Positions 22,525-33,886 of a stretch of DNA of 64,000 nt are shown here, one piece after another. Source of the stretch: Isoetes taiwanensis (Eukaryota > Streptophyta > Lycopodiopsida > Isoetales > Isoetaceae). The DNA lies in the NCBI GenBank assembly GCA_021234155.1, contig JAJEKV010000086.1, forward strand, positions 682,001-746,000, given 5' to 3'. The first letter of the stretch is position 1; the number at the start of each line of letters is the position of its first letter. The notes below the pieces were generated by a model. The model ran no database searches and had not been told where the DNA came from. It was given only the letters and a program-made list of their open reading frames with translations. The position numbers were made by a program, and so were the translations under genes.

Positions 22525-23159
22525 AGAAAAACAATATTATTTTCTGCGATGATCATAAGAATCTATGTTGCCATCTCGAAGTAATAAGGTAAGAAGAAAC
22601 GTGAAAGCGATCCTAGTGGACTATTGGGCTAGCTCACAAGGATCGCGGATGTCATCCTTCTGAGGTAATTGATGGACCAAGTAGGGCACGAACCATTTAA
22701 AAGGATGAGGCAGAACAGTAGAATCAAAAGAACCCCTGTGACCTCGAATTGAAAGATCACGAATTTCTAATCTTGCTTTCGTTCCTCATTGGATAATGGA
22801 GCTTAGGTAGTATCTAGGGCACATATAACTAGGGAAGCTTTCGAGTGAGGTACAAAAGTGACTGGACTATGACTCAAGATGAGGAATCAGGCCACACAAG
22901 TGTGACTAGACACCAAAACGTAGATGCATTACACTGCAGCACATGGTCAAAGATTAAGCATCATTATGGGCTTCAACAACTGTAGAGGAATTCACTGGCC
23001 TGACAGAAGGATCATGGCCGCTATCATTTTAAGCTTGATGGACCATGTTTTAGGGCTAATATTGCTCTCAGGGACCGGCATGGGGAACCCTTCTAGCAAT
23101 GTCAGAGCTTGAGTTGTTTCATCGGCTATGGACTTCAACATTATGAAAAGGATGTACAA
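22525..23159. other. No gene recognised
   Basis: Possibly degenerate LINE sequence between the two recognisable LINE pieces; no motif can be supported. Confidence 0.3.
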
Positions 23160-23710
23160 AGTTTTAATTCACATAGTAATTCTATATAGTGTGGAGGTGT
23201 GAGGCCCTGGATTATCACTAACATGTGGAGAAGAGTAGAAAGGATCCAAAAGAAATTCTTGTTGAGAGCATTTGGGGTCAAAATGCAAACACCCTACAAA
23301 ATATTGTTGGCTGAGTCAGGTATGCTCCTTTTGGAAGATGAAGCTCTATATCAAATGCTGATTTATCTTTGTAAGGTGCAAAATATGGAAGAGACAAATA
23401 TGCCACGCCAAGCCATGTAAAATATTAGATCCAAGGGATGATTAACAGATATTTAGAGCTAGTAAACATTATTATTGGCTACAAAAATTGTTAAAGAGGC
23501 TGATGGTTGATAAACTCATATGAAACTCAGCTCAGTGCAAGTTCCCAGGGAAACAAGCTAATCTGTTAGTGACATTGGTATAGGGAGTGCTTGGGATTTG
23601 TGTTCTGTATATCAAGGGTATAAAAAGTATATTTCACCTGATTCTCATGAGCATATGTCCATTTGTGCCTTATTTATATGAAGGAAAAGATCTCCTATCA
23701 AGAATTTACT
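23160..23710 (+). mobile_element. LINE C-terminal fragment
   Basis: The plus strand reads ILYSVE(V) then PWIITNMWRRVERIQKKFLL, RAFGVKMQTPYKILLAESGM and LLLEDEALYQMLIYLCK. This matches in layout the post-RT region of the LINE at 25522-26301 (ILYASEVWG ... VPYEVLLCDSGSYPLEI). Stops interrupt it afterwards. The stretch 23464-23700 recurs in inverted orientation at 47820-48080. Confidence 0.65.
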
Positions 23711-24139
23711 ATTCTAACAAAAAGCAATGTAAGTACATTTAGTGAAAGATAGCAGCCTCACGAAGCCCGTGTACTTGTTACTAATGACAGAGCTGCAAAA
23801 GGACAGTTCAAAAGAAAACCTTCATACGCTACTTCACCATGAATTTTTGCATAAGCTTTCAAGCAATTCATTGTCCAGCATGTGACGTTCCAGGATAATA
23901 TACGGTACAAATACCTATATTATACTACCATGTCACTAATACATGTCGATTCTCAGCAAAGGGTTGTACCATGGGGTACAACCATTGGAACTTTCCATAT
24001 TGCACATGTCCTTATAAACATGTGCATATAACCTCATATTGCCACGTGGCAAAGCCTTAGAGATCTTTTAGATTCCAACCCTAAAAGCGAGTGCTAAAAG
24101 AGAAAGGAATCGTAAAAGCGTCCTTTTTGGATTCCAACG
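23711..24139. other. No gene recognised
   Basis: AT-rich, no domain-bearing frame. Confidence 0.4.
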
Positions 24140-24293
24140 TTTAGAAGGTGCATTGCCCAGGCGCCCGACCCATTCCCGCCTCCCAGCAGCAGTGAAGCTC
24201 GCGTTCTGAAGCAGATCCTCGAGACGAGCATCTCAGCCAACTCTGACAGCATGGCCGCATTCCGAGGACTTGGAGCGAAAGTGCAACGATCCA
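24140..24293 (+). CDS. Candidate coding exon, unknown
   Basis: A GC-rich island in AT-rich surroundings, open on the plus strand and ending at a consensus GTGAGTG donor. It reads FRRCIAQAPDPFPPPSSSEA then RVLKQILETSISANSDSMAA and FRGLGAKVQRS. Composition (a proline/serine linker, then a helix) and the donor favour a real 5' exon or captured exon. I do not recognise the family, and no following exon was found. Confidence 0.3.
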
Positions 24294-24764
24294 GTGAGTG
24301 GGTTGTTTGATAAGCAATGCATGCTTCTCGTCAGGCTTTAGGCTTAGATTTGCATCTATCCTTAGCCATAGATGGCCTTTTAGCTCTTGAGATCCCAAAC
24401 CATTAACAAATATGAACCTGATATGTATGTTGGAGTACATAGATTAGATGTATTTCTGATTATTTCAGTTCATTGGTTTGTGTTAGAATGCTCTATGCAC
24501 ACTCTTGTGTATTGGAAAGGGAGGGTATGCAAGCCAAATCTAGTGCCATAAATTCCATCTACATTGACTTATGGAGGCCCAAGTTGTCAGTCTATCCCCA
24601 GGAAAATCTTCGATTCTTATATGATCGGGGCATCATATATGAACAGGGGACATCACAATGGTATCACAAGGAACCCAAAACTAAAATACTATGTTTGACC
24701 AGTGTCAGATCATCTAAAAACCATGATATGTATTTTTTTATGCATGATTTTATTTGATAGAAAA

Positions 24765-24990
24765 AAACCACATATCATAGTGGTTTGTTGGAATTGATAG
24801 TGGTTATAAATGTTGGTTTTAAATATGATAGCGGTTTGTTAAAACTAGTTGTTTATGAGATTATTTCATGCATACTATAGTAGTTCAATAAAACTAGTAT
24901 TGGTTTGATAAAACCACTCCATGACTTATGACATGGTCTAAAATCTAGTTTTATTATGTTCAACATTACTCAATGTGCATGGCATGGTAT
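24765..24990. repeat. TGGTTT-rich degenerate repeat block
   Basis: Multiple spaced copies of YAGTGGTTT/AGCGGTTTG and AAAACTAGT. CATAGTGGTTT is also found at about 54020, near the start of the 86-bp array at 53940-54420, suggesting a shared subterminal-repeat family. Confidence 0.45.
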
Positions 24991-25254
24991 TTGATTGACA
25001 TGATGATTTTGTGAAAATAATTGGTTCATTGGGAGGCTTGAACTGCAATTCGAGTGCTCCATTCAAAATTTAGGGTCTCCATTTTGCATTATATGCCACC
25101 CGTATATATAGATCCGACTCAGATAGTGCTAGTTAGAAGCAAGTTTGAGGTGGTATTGCTTCCCTCAGAATCTGATCTTCAGTTGGTACTAGGGATAGGG
25201 AGACAAGCACAAAAACGACAACCACCTTAGAACGAACCAAAAAAAAAAAGAAAA

Positions 25255-25287
25255 AGGGGGAGGGAGGGAGGGAGAGAGAGAGAAGGT
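25255..25287. repeat. GGGA/GA-rich low-complexity tract
   Basis: A purine-only tract of GGGA units running into GAGAGAGA. Confidence 0.85.
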
Positions 25288-25330
25288 CGAATGTGCTTAA
25301 GAGTCCTTATGATAACATACAATACCATAG

Positions 25331-26524
25331 ATGGTGGACAATATGGTTTTTCAGCACGAGGACACAATGCATGAGGACCCTAATAATCTAGGCATCAAAC
25401 CTATTTCACCAGTTCTAGATCAAGGTGGAGATTACATAAGTAATAATAATAATAAAGTTTATTAACGTCTGCGGGAGCCCGTAGGCTATGGGACAAAAAC
25501 ATTATTCTTTACATCCAACCATTAGTGGTGGTCGGTGATGAGCAGAAGCTCTCGGAGATAGTTCCCAAAATTTGGGAGTGTGGGAAGGTAATGGAAGAGC
25601 TCATCCATAGGTAAATTCCAGTCTAACATGGAATATTTGGCACGAAGAGCATCGTGCCTATGGCAGAAATAAATGGCATGTTTCTCCGTCTCTATTCCTT
25701 CCCCGCAGGCACAAAGTCTCTGGTCCTCTTCAATTTTCATCCATCTCCCCCGCTCAATCATCAAACAATGTGAGCTCATGCGTATGCGTGCAATTGCCCG
25801 GATCTGCCCTGGAAACATGCTGTAAAGACATAAATATGGCTGTATAATGTGTTTTCGATCCGGATTGAAATCCCTGATATAATATTGGAGTTTCTTTTTG
25901 GAGGATGCTTCACAGTATGCTAGGAAGGCTTGTGCTTTAAATTCCCTTGTGTAAGCGGAAACAGTTAAATGCAATCTGTCGAACCATTTCTGCACGTCTT
26001 TATACCAACAGTTTCTGTCATCAGCTTCAAGCTGAGTAGCAGCACTAAGGCCCAGCCGTATGAGGGAGTTCTCATTTGCTTTTTTCTTTTGGGCAATGTA
26101 TCTCAAGGTGTTACTCATAGATTGGATTTCCAAAGGGTATGAACCACTGTCACACAACAGTACCTCATATGGGACTGCTCTTTTTACCTTCAGAGCCATG
26201 TGTGGCCAAGTTTTCTGGATTGCTTCGATCTCGTGCCATTTGGATCGGCATAGTGATGGTCCCCACACCTCACTGGCATACAAAATAAGTGGCACGACCA
26301 ATGTCTCGAAAAGTTTCTTCCGTATAATAGATGTGCAGCCGACTGATCCTTACAAGGACATTCCTGATCCACTTATGCGCTTGGGAGCCATTCAAGAGGT
26401 AGCGCTTCATAAACGGTCGCCAACAGATCAGATCTTACTTTCAAACATAATGCAGGCTATTGATCTTTCAGACACATTTATCAAATGGAGTTCCACTATT
26501 ATGAATGGTCCTAGTAATATTTAA
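25331..26524 (+). pseudogene. Unknown ORF split by a LINE insertion
   Basis: The left part starts at ATG 25331 (after a TAG) and reads MVDNMVFQHEDTMHEDPNNL then GIKPISPVLDQGGDYIS up to the LINE tail at 25441. To the right of the LINE, from about 26331, the plus strand reads VQPTDPYKDIPDPLMRLGAI then QEVALHKRSPTDQILLSNIM and continues to a stop at 26524. Both pieces have similar acidic, proline-containing composition. It is plausible that they were one ORF before the LINE landed. I do not recognise a family. Confidence 0.35.
25441..26330 (-). mobile_element. 5'-truncated LINE, C-terminal ORF2 plus 3' end
   Basis: The minus-strand ORF 26301-25522 (259 aa) is the post-RT part of a non-LTR retrotransposon ORF2. 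It contains LILYASEVWG, then the region WFDRLHLTVSAYTREFKAQA, and a zinc-binding C-terminus CACGEGIETEKHAIYFCHRH (CxC-x7-H-x4-C). The 3' UTR is very short and ends GGGCTCCCGCAGACGTTAAT followed by an (ATT)n tail (25441-25458 on the plus strand). The 5' truncation near 26330, within the ORF, is typical of LINE integration. This ORF is uninterrupted, so the insertion is comparatively young. Confidence 0.85.
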
Positions 26525-27004
26525 GTGTTACTGCTGGATGAACAAACAATCATACTACATCTAATAGTGCACATCGGGTCGAAGCAATGGTACAAACCGA
26601 GAAACATGTGTAGTGTAATATAATGGATAAAGCAATACAAGCGTCTCTAGATCAATGTCCAAATTTACCACCTTCTGGATGATACGAATCATTCTTTCTC
26701 TTTGGTCTGTAGCAGCCTATCATGATTGACGAGAGAGGACCATTTCGGCCAACTTTGCCTCCTTGTATATTTGGTTCACAATGGCCTTTTGTGATTGATG
26801 AGAGGGCCATTAGAAGACAGACGTGGACATGTATTTGCGAAGAAAAGTTTTTGGTTGATTACAAAAATCTTATTGCTATTTGAGCCAAAACCTCATTTTC
26901 TAATTAAATTCTATAATATTTGTAACTTTGAAGGGTGTAGCCGTAATTTTATCTTATGGCATGGCTTGGAGGTCTAAAGATTTGGTTGACATTACAAGGT
27001 TCAA

Positions 27005-27105
27005 ATATTGTAGATTTATAATGAAGGAATGGAATGGAATAGAATAGAATAGGTTATTTAACGTCCACGAATACTAAGAGGCCATGGGACTATGCAATGG
27101 CCTAG
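27005..27105 (-). mobile_element. Orphan LINE 3' end with (TATTC)n tail
   Basis: On the minus strand CATGGCCTCTTAGTATTCGT then GGACGTTAAATAAC is followed by (TATTC)/(CATTC) repeats. It matches the 3' ends at 25441-25500 (ATT tail) and 55564-55645 (TATC tail). No RT coding sequence is attached, so it is an extreme 5' truncation or a decayed copy. Confidence 0.6.
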
Positions 27106-28786
27106 TACAACCATTACTACTAGAATTAAAAACCCCTGCCTCGAAAGGTTTTCAAGGGAAAACCTTTGCAGTAATGATGATACTAGACAAGCAAGAAGAA
27201 AATATAAGTCGGCCATAATGACTACTGAGGGCTCAGTAATTGAAGATGCTCTGTAAACTCAGTGTTTGTTTTAGATTGGATTAGGGACATGCAGCGGGGA
27301 GGGTGTGGGATAGGCTATTCTAGCATATTTTGGAATATTCATGGAACATAATATTGAAGGACTTAGAGTGTTCTCTTAACAAGGAGGCACGATAGCATTC
27401 CCAAGTGGCACTAGACAAATGACCCTCTAAACAAGTCACTGGGGTTTCAATATTCTAGTAATACTCTAATATACTCTTGTATCTTTATGGAATATACTAG
27501 AATGTAACCCAAGGACCTCTCAACAAGTTGACATAACGGACTTCCATGTCAACCTAACTATAGACCAATAACAGTCTACCATTATTAGCGATATTGTTTC
27601 ACAGGGGTTTGCTCTCAAGACATTTTATTATTTAATCAGCGATTCAGGCGAGGTAATAATTAGATGGAATTCAATTCCTAGACCCCTCGTGGTTGTTAAT
27701 TTTATTACTCAATGATTTATATGTACATATTGCTTTCCGTACGTAATATTTCGGGGAAGCAGCCCTTTGAACCATTGGTAACCCAATGTGACTTCCAGCA
27801 TATTCCTATATGCCAACATATTTGGAACCTGAATAAAAAGAACTTTGGGAAGGCCTTTCGGATCTTTTGATGCCACATCATTAGATTGTCAAAATATCCT
27901 GATAGGATGGGGAAGGGCATGGAATGTTATTTCTATGAACGTGATAGCACATTGAGGCCTATCTTATTGCTCCATAGTCTCAAATGCAAGAGCAACAAGG
28001 AATTCCAGGTAAGCACCCACGCACTTTTGTTTTATCATATATTCAAATTCTTGAAGATCATTAAGGTGCAAATATAATGCTCTATTAAGTTTACCTTATT
28101 GATCTCTAGTTTGAAAGGGAATTTGAGAGATGAATAGGCTTTAGGTTCACGATCTAGTAGAACCATGTGAGTGGCCATGTAGAGGTTACTTACACTTGTA
28201 TAGTCCTCTCTATGGGCATCTGAATGAAGTGTTTGAATCAACACATGATATTAAATAGTCCACCATGTCATTTTGGTATGTTTTGGTTTGGATACCCATT
28301 TTGCAAAAGCCCACCTTCATTGATTAACTCACATTTTGTTTTATTGGACTAGAACAACTCTGCTATATACATTGCAAATGCATGGACATTAAAATTATCA
28401 CTAGATGCACAATGATTTGGATCAAGTAGAGGAATTTAGTTGGGCCTTTACAAGCTCCTTGCACTGCATATTTTAAACATGCATAAAGTGTAAAACAAAA
28501 TCAATGCATTAACCCGAAGATCAAATCGACGGCTAGAATCGTGATCTTCGCCTTGATATTTTGTTGCTTCAGACTCCGAGAGGTGGGAAGCGGACTTAAA
28601 GGAAATTTTGTGAATCAACTTTATTGATTTTGTGCTCTATTTTCGTTATCGCCTCCTTGCTTTGAAGGAGGAGACGTTTCGTTCAATTCTCATTCTTCAT
28701 GTCTCCTTCAGATCTCATTGTGTTGCAAGACATTTCACAGTTTGAATCCTCGTCTTCCATATGTCGGCTCCTTCTAGCTTGTTTTT
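27106..28786. other. No gene recognised
   Basis: About 1.7 kb of short frames. No domains, LTR ends or inverted repeats that I can support. Confidence 0.4.
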
Positions 28787-29068
28787 TGTCGAAAATCAAC
28801 AGTGCAAAAACAAAAGAATTGAACACTTATGAAAATAAGAACTCGGAACCTTTTTGCATTCAGAAAACTTCGTGATGATCCAATGATCTACAAGACATTT
28901 TATATGCCACAGCAACACAAACTTAGGCTTAATATAAGCCTTAAAATTAGAAACTCGGAGCAAAACCAAGGACCGTTTAACTCAGCATAATTCAAGGAGT
29001 AAATTCAGCATAAACAAAAAAAGATGTTTCCAAATATTTTCAAGGTCGTGAACCTTTTGATATCCACA
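28787..29068 (-). repeat. Copia 3' LTR (282 bp)
   Basis: The plus strand begins TGTCGAAAATCAACAGTG and ends TATCCACA; the adjacent sequence CGCCTCCTC is the complement of a polypurine tract. About the first 118 bp are repeated at 33768-33886 with a handful of differences. Confidence 0.75.
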
Positions 29069-29104
29069 CGCCTCCTCAAAAGGCACGAGACCAACTGGAC
29101 CTGA

Positions 29105-30795
29105 TTAAAACATTCCAAGCTGCTTCAGATTTTTGTTCATCTTCAGATTGGCAAGAGCTTTGGTCAGAACATCTGCAGCCATATCATCTGTGCAGCAATA
29201 ATCAATCTTGATCTTTCCTTTCTCAACCGACTGCCTAACCACAGGAAATTTAATATCAACATTTTTCATTCGAGCATGCATTACTGGATTTTTAGAGATG
29301 GCAATTGCTCCCTGGTTGTCACAAAAAATGATCAGTGGAAGATCAATATGTATGCCCAAATCCACGTAGAGCTGTTGTAGCCATACTGCCTCATTACTTG
29401 CATTAGCAAGTGCTATATATTCAGCCTCGATTGTGGGCCACACACTTCTGTTTAGTGCTTTTCCAGCTTATGACACCCCTTGCAATGATGAATGCATAGC
29501 CTGAGGTTGAGGTTCTATCATGCAAGTTCCGTGCCCAGTCAGACTCAGAATAGCCAAGAAGATTTGTAGTGTCCTTTGCATTGTACATGATGCCATAATC
29601 ATTGTGCCAGCAAGATACCTGAGACATCTTTTGAGGGCAGTGCAATGAGTTTGTTTTTGGGAGACTGAGAACTGACTGAGTTTACATGTGACAAGAGACA
29701 GATCGGGTCGTGTGGTCGGTGTTGCAAAGTTCAACGATCCAATGATGCTTTGATAATTGTCACAAAAATACTGCATGTTTGGGGAACATTTTGGATCATT
29801 TGGAAGCAGAGATAGATTTGTTTCCATGGGTGTTTTCACTGGATGACAGTAAAAAAGGCCAAGATTTTTGATCAGGTTTTGCAAGTATTTGGTCTGTTGC
29901 ATGGACAAGGTTCCATTTAACTGATCATATAAAATTTCTATGCCAAGAAAATAGTGTACCTAGCCAAGATTTTTTATCTTGAAGTTGGTTTGAAGCTGAG
30001 ATTTTAGAAGGTTGAGGTCTATTTCATTGGCTGCAGTGATGAGAAGATCATCCAAATAACATATAACAAATACTGGTGAGACATCATGACGAATATAGAT
30101 GCTGGGATCTGCATGGCTAGGAATAAACAAGAGGTCAGTTAGGATTTGATGGAGCTTAGCATACCATGCATGAGGTGCTCGTCTAAGCCATAGAGTGCTT
30201 TGTGCAGTATACAAACAGAGTCTGAGGTGGATCCAATAGCAAACCCTTCAGGTTGTTCAATATAAACAGTTTCAGCAAGATCCCCATATAAAAAGGCATT
30301 GGTTACATCTAATTGATGAATATGAAAATGATTTTTGGTGGCATGAGCAAGCAAGACTCGGATTGAAGTCATTCTGGCTACTGGGGCATATGTTTGATCA
30401 AAATCAATTCTAGGAATTTGGCTAAAACCTTTGGCTATAAAACGTGCTTTGAACCGAGATATTTCTCCAGCAGAGTTGTATTTGAGCTTGAAAATCCATC
30501 TAGATCCAACCATAGGATGATTTGCAGGCCTGGAGACAACGTTCCAAGTATTGGCTTCAAGGATTGATTCATATTCCTTTTTCATTGCTTCCATCCATTG
30601 GGATTTCTCAGGTGTAAGCATGGCTAGCTCATAGGGTGTTGGTTCAATGGGTTGTTCAGAGATATGAAACACATAGTCTTCTGCCCATACAGGAGGTCTT
30701 CGAGTTCTGGAAGGTCTACATGGAATTGTAATAGTGGGAGGTTCAAGTGACTCAGGGTTGCGGCTTAATGGTAGAGGCCTTTCAACAGAGTTCAA
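29105..30795 (-). pseudogene. Copia reverse transcriptase and RNase H (broken)
   Basis: Minus strand from 30795. The RT fingers and palm read WMEAMKKEYESILEANTWNV, GSRWIFKLKYN, ARFIAKGFSQ, FDQTYAPVARM and HQLDVTNAFLYGDL. A frameshift falls near 30180 and is followed by the catalytic YLDDLLI. A stop after KIKNLG (about 29960) separates the thumb (QTKYLQNLIKNLGLFYCHPV). The RNase H part reads LLGYSESDWARNLHDRTSTS, ISWKSTKQK, EAEYIALANAS and FCDNQGAIAISKNPVMHAR, ending ADVLTKALANLKMNKNLKQL. At least three frame breaks were seen. Confidence 0.92.
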
Positions 30796-30923
30796 GGGTG
30801 TAGAAGTATCAGATGCTGAAATGGTGGGGTGTGGGATTTCTTCTTCAAGCAGAATGAATGAGAGTGGTGGATTTGTGACAGGAAAACAGGATCAGTAAAG
30901 TTCTTTGGTGTAGATCAAATAAC

Positions 30924-32260
30924 CTATAGGCGTTTTGGGTTGTGTAGTAGAAACATACAGGCGTTTGATTTGTCAGAAAACTTTGGCTGATTGAGAACAA
31001 GTGCAAAATCAAGACAACTAAAAGCTTTTAAATGCTTGAGACTTACAGATCTTCTTGACCAAACTTCTTCTGGCAGCTGATTGTTGATATCACTATGAGG
31101 AACTCTGTTTGTAAAGTACACTACAGTAAGAACAGCTTCCCCCCAAAATTCTGCTAGAACTTGTCGAGCACTGGGCATTGTTATGGCCATCTCAATAATA
31201 GTCCTATTTGCACGTTCTACTCTGCCATTTTATTCAAGTGTATAGGGAGTTGTGATCTGATGTTGAATCCATTCTCTTGTACAGAAATCCTTGAAGGCAT
31301 TTGAAGTAAATCCCCCACCTCCATCACTTCTGAGGACAGCTAGTTTGTTGCCGGTAGATCTCTCTACTTCAAGAAGAAAAGCTGTAAATTGTGTGAATGC
31401 CTCACTCTTGTTGTGTAGCATATACACAAAATGCTTTCGAGAGTAATCATCCAAAATCAACATAAGGTATCGGGCTCCTTGCAGAGTTGAGGGTTTGATT
31501 GGTCCATATAAGTCAATGTGAAGTAATTCAAGAGTTCTGGATATCTTAGAGTCAGATGCAGAGAAAGAGGTACGAGTAATTTTGTTCTGGAGACAATGGT
31601 TGCATGGCAATATTGAAGAGGATTTATCAGGCAAGTACGCGTTGTGGATCAAGTGATTAATGCGTGTAGATGAAATGTGGCCAACCCTAGAGTGCCATAA
31701 AGCTTGAGGAGTATTCAGCACAGCAAGATTCTTCTTCAAAAACATTTGCAATTTGATAGAGATTACCTTGTCGAGTGCATGTGAGTATAATTTCCTCAGC
31801 AGCATTTCGGATGTGACAAAGACCTGTTTCAAACGAAATAACAAGTCCCGCATCAGTGATTTTACTAACAAATAGTAAGCTCTTGTGTAGTCCGGGAACC
31901 TGCAATACATCCTTCGGAAGTTTCGGAACACCAGACATAGTCAGAATTTTTACTGTTCCAATCCCTTTGGCACATTGAAGATGATTGTCTCCCATGCGGA
32001 CAGTTCGATCCTCCTTCAGAGATTGGTAGCTGATGAAGATTTTTCAGATGGGAGTCATATGACAGGTTGTATCAGAGTCTAGAAACCATACAGGTCCTGT
32101 ATTGGATATTTCAGTGAGTGTAGCACAAAGGTAATCCATAGCCATATTGCTTTGCTCTACAGTGGGCTCAGATTTAGCAACTGGTGCTGGTGCTCTGCAA
32201 TCTCGGGCTAGATGTCCCTCTTTTTGACATCTGTAGCAAGTAAATTTCTTGCCTTTCTTT
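30924..32260 (-). pseudogene. Copia zinc knuckle, protease and integrase (broken)
   Basis: Minus strand. The zinc knuckle CYRCQKEGHLARDC (CCHC) is near 32240. The protease core reads VWFLDSDTTCHMT, so the catalytic DSG/DTG is changed to DSD, and an in-frame TGA at 32046-32044 follows. After a frameshift near 31720 come the GAG-pre-integrase motif ALWHSRVGHISSTRINHLIH and integrase with D (LLHIDLYGP), D (RSDGGGGF, normally RSDNGGEF) and E (TPYTLE), where a stop replaces the next codon. NGRVERANRT and AEFWGEAVLTVVYFTNRVPH continue below it. Confidence 0.9.
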
Positions 32261-32262
32261 CT

Positions 32263-33666
32263 TTAACTCTGATTTCCTCGAGCATCTTTATTGGAGTCTC
32301 TTCGAGTATCTGCAATCATAAGATCATCACGAGGACGAGATTGTTGTCTCTGTCTCAGAGACTCACTTTTGATTCTCTCATAAGCCATTTCAAAGGTATA
32401 GACATCAAGTCTACCCTCAAGAGAGATCACCAAGCCTTCATAAGATTTAGAAAGGCTGTTGGGCAGCATGCAGACTTTCTCGTCCTCACTAATTTTGCCT
32501 CCAGTGGCACACAAATCATCCAGCATATCTTTCATTTTACAAGATGCTCAAGCAAATCGCCTCCTTCAGATAGTTGGAGTTCATACAGACGCTTCCGCAA
32601 CACTAAGCGATTCTTAGCAGTGGCAGACTCATAGTGAGAGGTAAGGGATTCCCACATAGCTCGGGCACAGGGTTGCCCTTAAGGCCAAATTTGTCTAAGC
32701 ATAATTTAGAAGGTCGGGCGAATAATAGAGTTGCAAGATTAGTTATGCTGGCGAATGTTTTCTAGACATGAATGTTTTTTATAGTAGGCGAATCATGGCC
32801 AATATTTTTTTGCCAAGATTTAAGTGTCTTTATTTTCTAAGTGCAATTTCTGTGGTGAAATTTTATTCACCAGCATCCATATTTAATCAAGGACACAAAC
32901 ACATTATAACTATAGTTGTATGATGCAATACCACAACTTAACCATTGCAAATGAGAACATGGCTTATTCTTGTAGATAAAACAAATCTATTAAAAGGGAG
33001 GTCTGTAAAAAAATGTTCTCTAGTGCATCCCTAGAAGTATTTGAAACACAGTAGCTACAAAAATAACTTTTAAAATTAGCATATGTACCTGGATGGATAT
33101 AGAGAATAGATTAGGTTATGAAGAATGCCTAGAATATTAGGCGATTCCTTAAGAAATCTTCGAGAAGGAGGGTAGAGGATAAGGCGAATCCATAGTTATG
33201 ACGCTTAGTGGATGTGGCGAATTTTCAAGTGGAGTGAGATTTATTTGTAGAAAAGTTGGCTAATTTTATTACTAAACCATAGCATCAAAATTTCTCGATA
33301 CCCTTAAAAAATGGCCTTTTGGCGAACTTTCGTCCTTAAGGGCTACCCTGCTCGGGCACTTGGGGCACCCTTCACAATGCGTGCAGGAACATCGTCAAGG
33401 CTCGTTATTAAGATAAACTGAGCCTTTCGATCCCTTTCAACCTCGTCAATGGCCTCCGGAATCAGAGTTTCATCAACAACGGCTTCACCAGCTGGATTAT
33501 CAAGAACATCAATTGATGGAGTAGGCTCTACGACATCCCAGAGCTTCCGATCCTTCAAAACAACTTGCATTCTCCATTTCCACATCTGGACATTCTTCCC
33601 GGAGAAGCTAGGAATCATGCGCCATTCAGAGGCAGAGAGAGTTCTGATGTTATCTTCCATATCCAA
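32263..33666 (-). pseudogene. Copia gag, interrupted by an hAT element
   Basis: The minus strand starts at 33666 with MDMEDNIRTLSASEWRMIPS and FSGKNVQMWKWRMQVVLKD, the usual Copia gag (UBN2-type) opening. It reaches the hAT right border at 33350 and resumes at 32667 with SHYESATAKNRLVLRKRLYE, LQLSEGGDLLEHL and then LPNSLSKSYEGLVISLEGRL. Apart from the insertion one frame change is visible near 32540. Confidence 0.88.
32668..33350. mobile_element. Nonautonomous hAT element (683 bp)
   Basis: The left end is CAGGGTTGCCCTTAAGG and the right end is the complement of CAGGGTAGCCCTTAAGG (16/17 match), with weaker pairing for about ten more bases. It is flanked by the exact 8-bp duplication CTCGGGCA (32660-32667 and 33351-33358). 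CAGGG termini with 8-bp target duplications are the hallmark of the hAT superfamily. The interior is AT-rich with no transposase ORF. It sits inside the Copia gag, so it landed after the retrotransposon. Confidence 0.95.
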
Positions 33667-33767
33667 GCTTCAAAGAAAGGTGATGAGACAGAGATACTGT
33701 ACACGAGATTAATTACAGACTTAAAGAATATGCAACAGAGGTTTAAAGCATGTGTGGGCCTATAACC

Positions 33768-33886
33768 TGTCGAAAATCAACAGTGCAAAAACAAAAGAAT
33801 TGAACACTTATGAAAATAAGAACTCGAAACCTTTTTGCATTCAAAAAACTTCGTGATGATCCAATGATCTACAAGACATTTTATAT
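33768..33886 (-). repeat. Copia 5' LTR remnant
   Basis: Begins TGTCGAAAATCAACAGTG like the LTR at 28787 and follows it to TTTTATAT, after which the sequences are unrelated. About 160 bp of LTR are missing, including the promoter end. Confidence 0.85.

Larger units (their letters stand above)
28787..33886 (-). mobile_element. Copia LTR retrotransposon (degenerate, nested hAT)
   Basis: Domain order on the minus strand is gag, zinc knuckle, protease, integrase, reverse transcriptase and RNase H, the Copia (Ty1) order. The 3' LTR is 28787-29068 (TG...CA on the plus strand), preceded on the minus strand by the purine tract GAGGAGGCG. The 5' LTR survives only as 33768-33886, about 119 bp nearly identical to the inner end of the other LTR, and the remainder is lost. 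Coding is broken by several stops and frameshifts and by an hAT element in gag. It cannot move by itself. Confidence 0.93.

Noticed and set aside
32212-32634. 140-aa plus-strand ORF
   Set aside because: It is antisense to the Copia gag and knuckle region, which has clear domain matches on the minus strand.
33740-33767. tRNA primer binding site next to the Copia 5' LTR
   Set aside because: The minus strand reads GGTTATAGGCCCACA after the LTR, but it lacks a convincing match to a known tRNA 3' end, so I did not call it.
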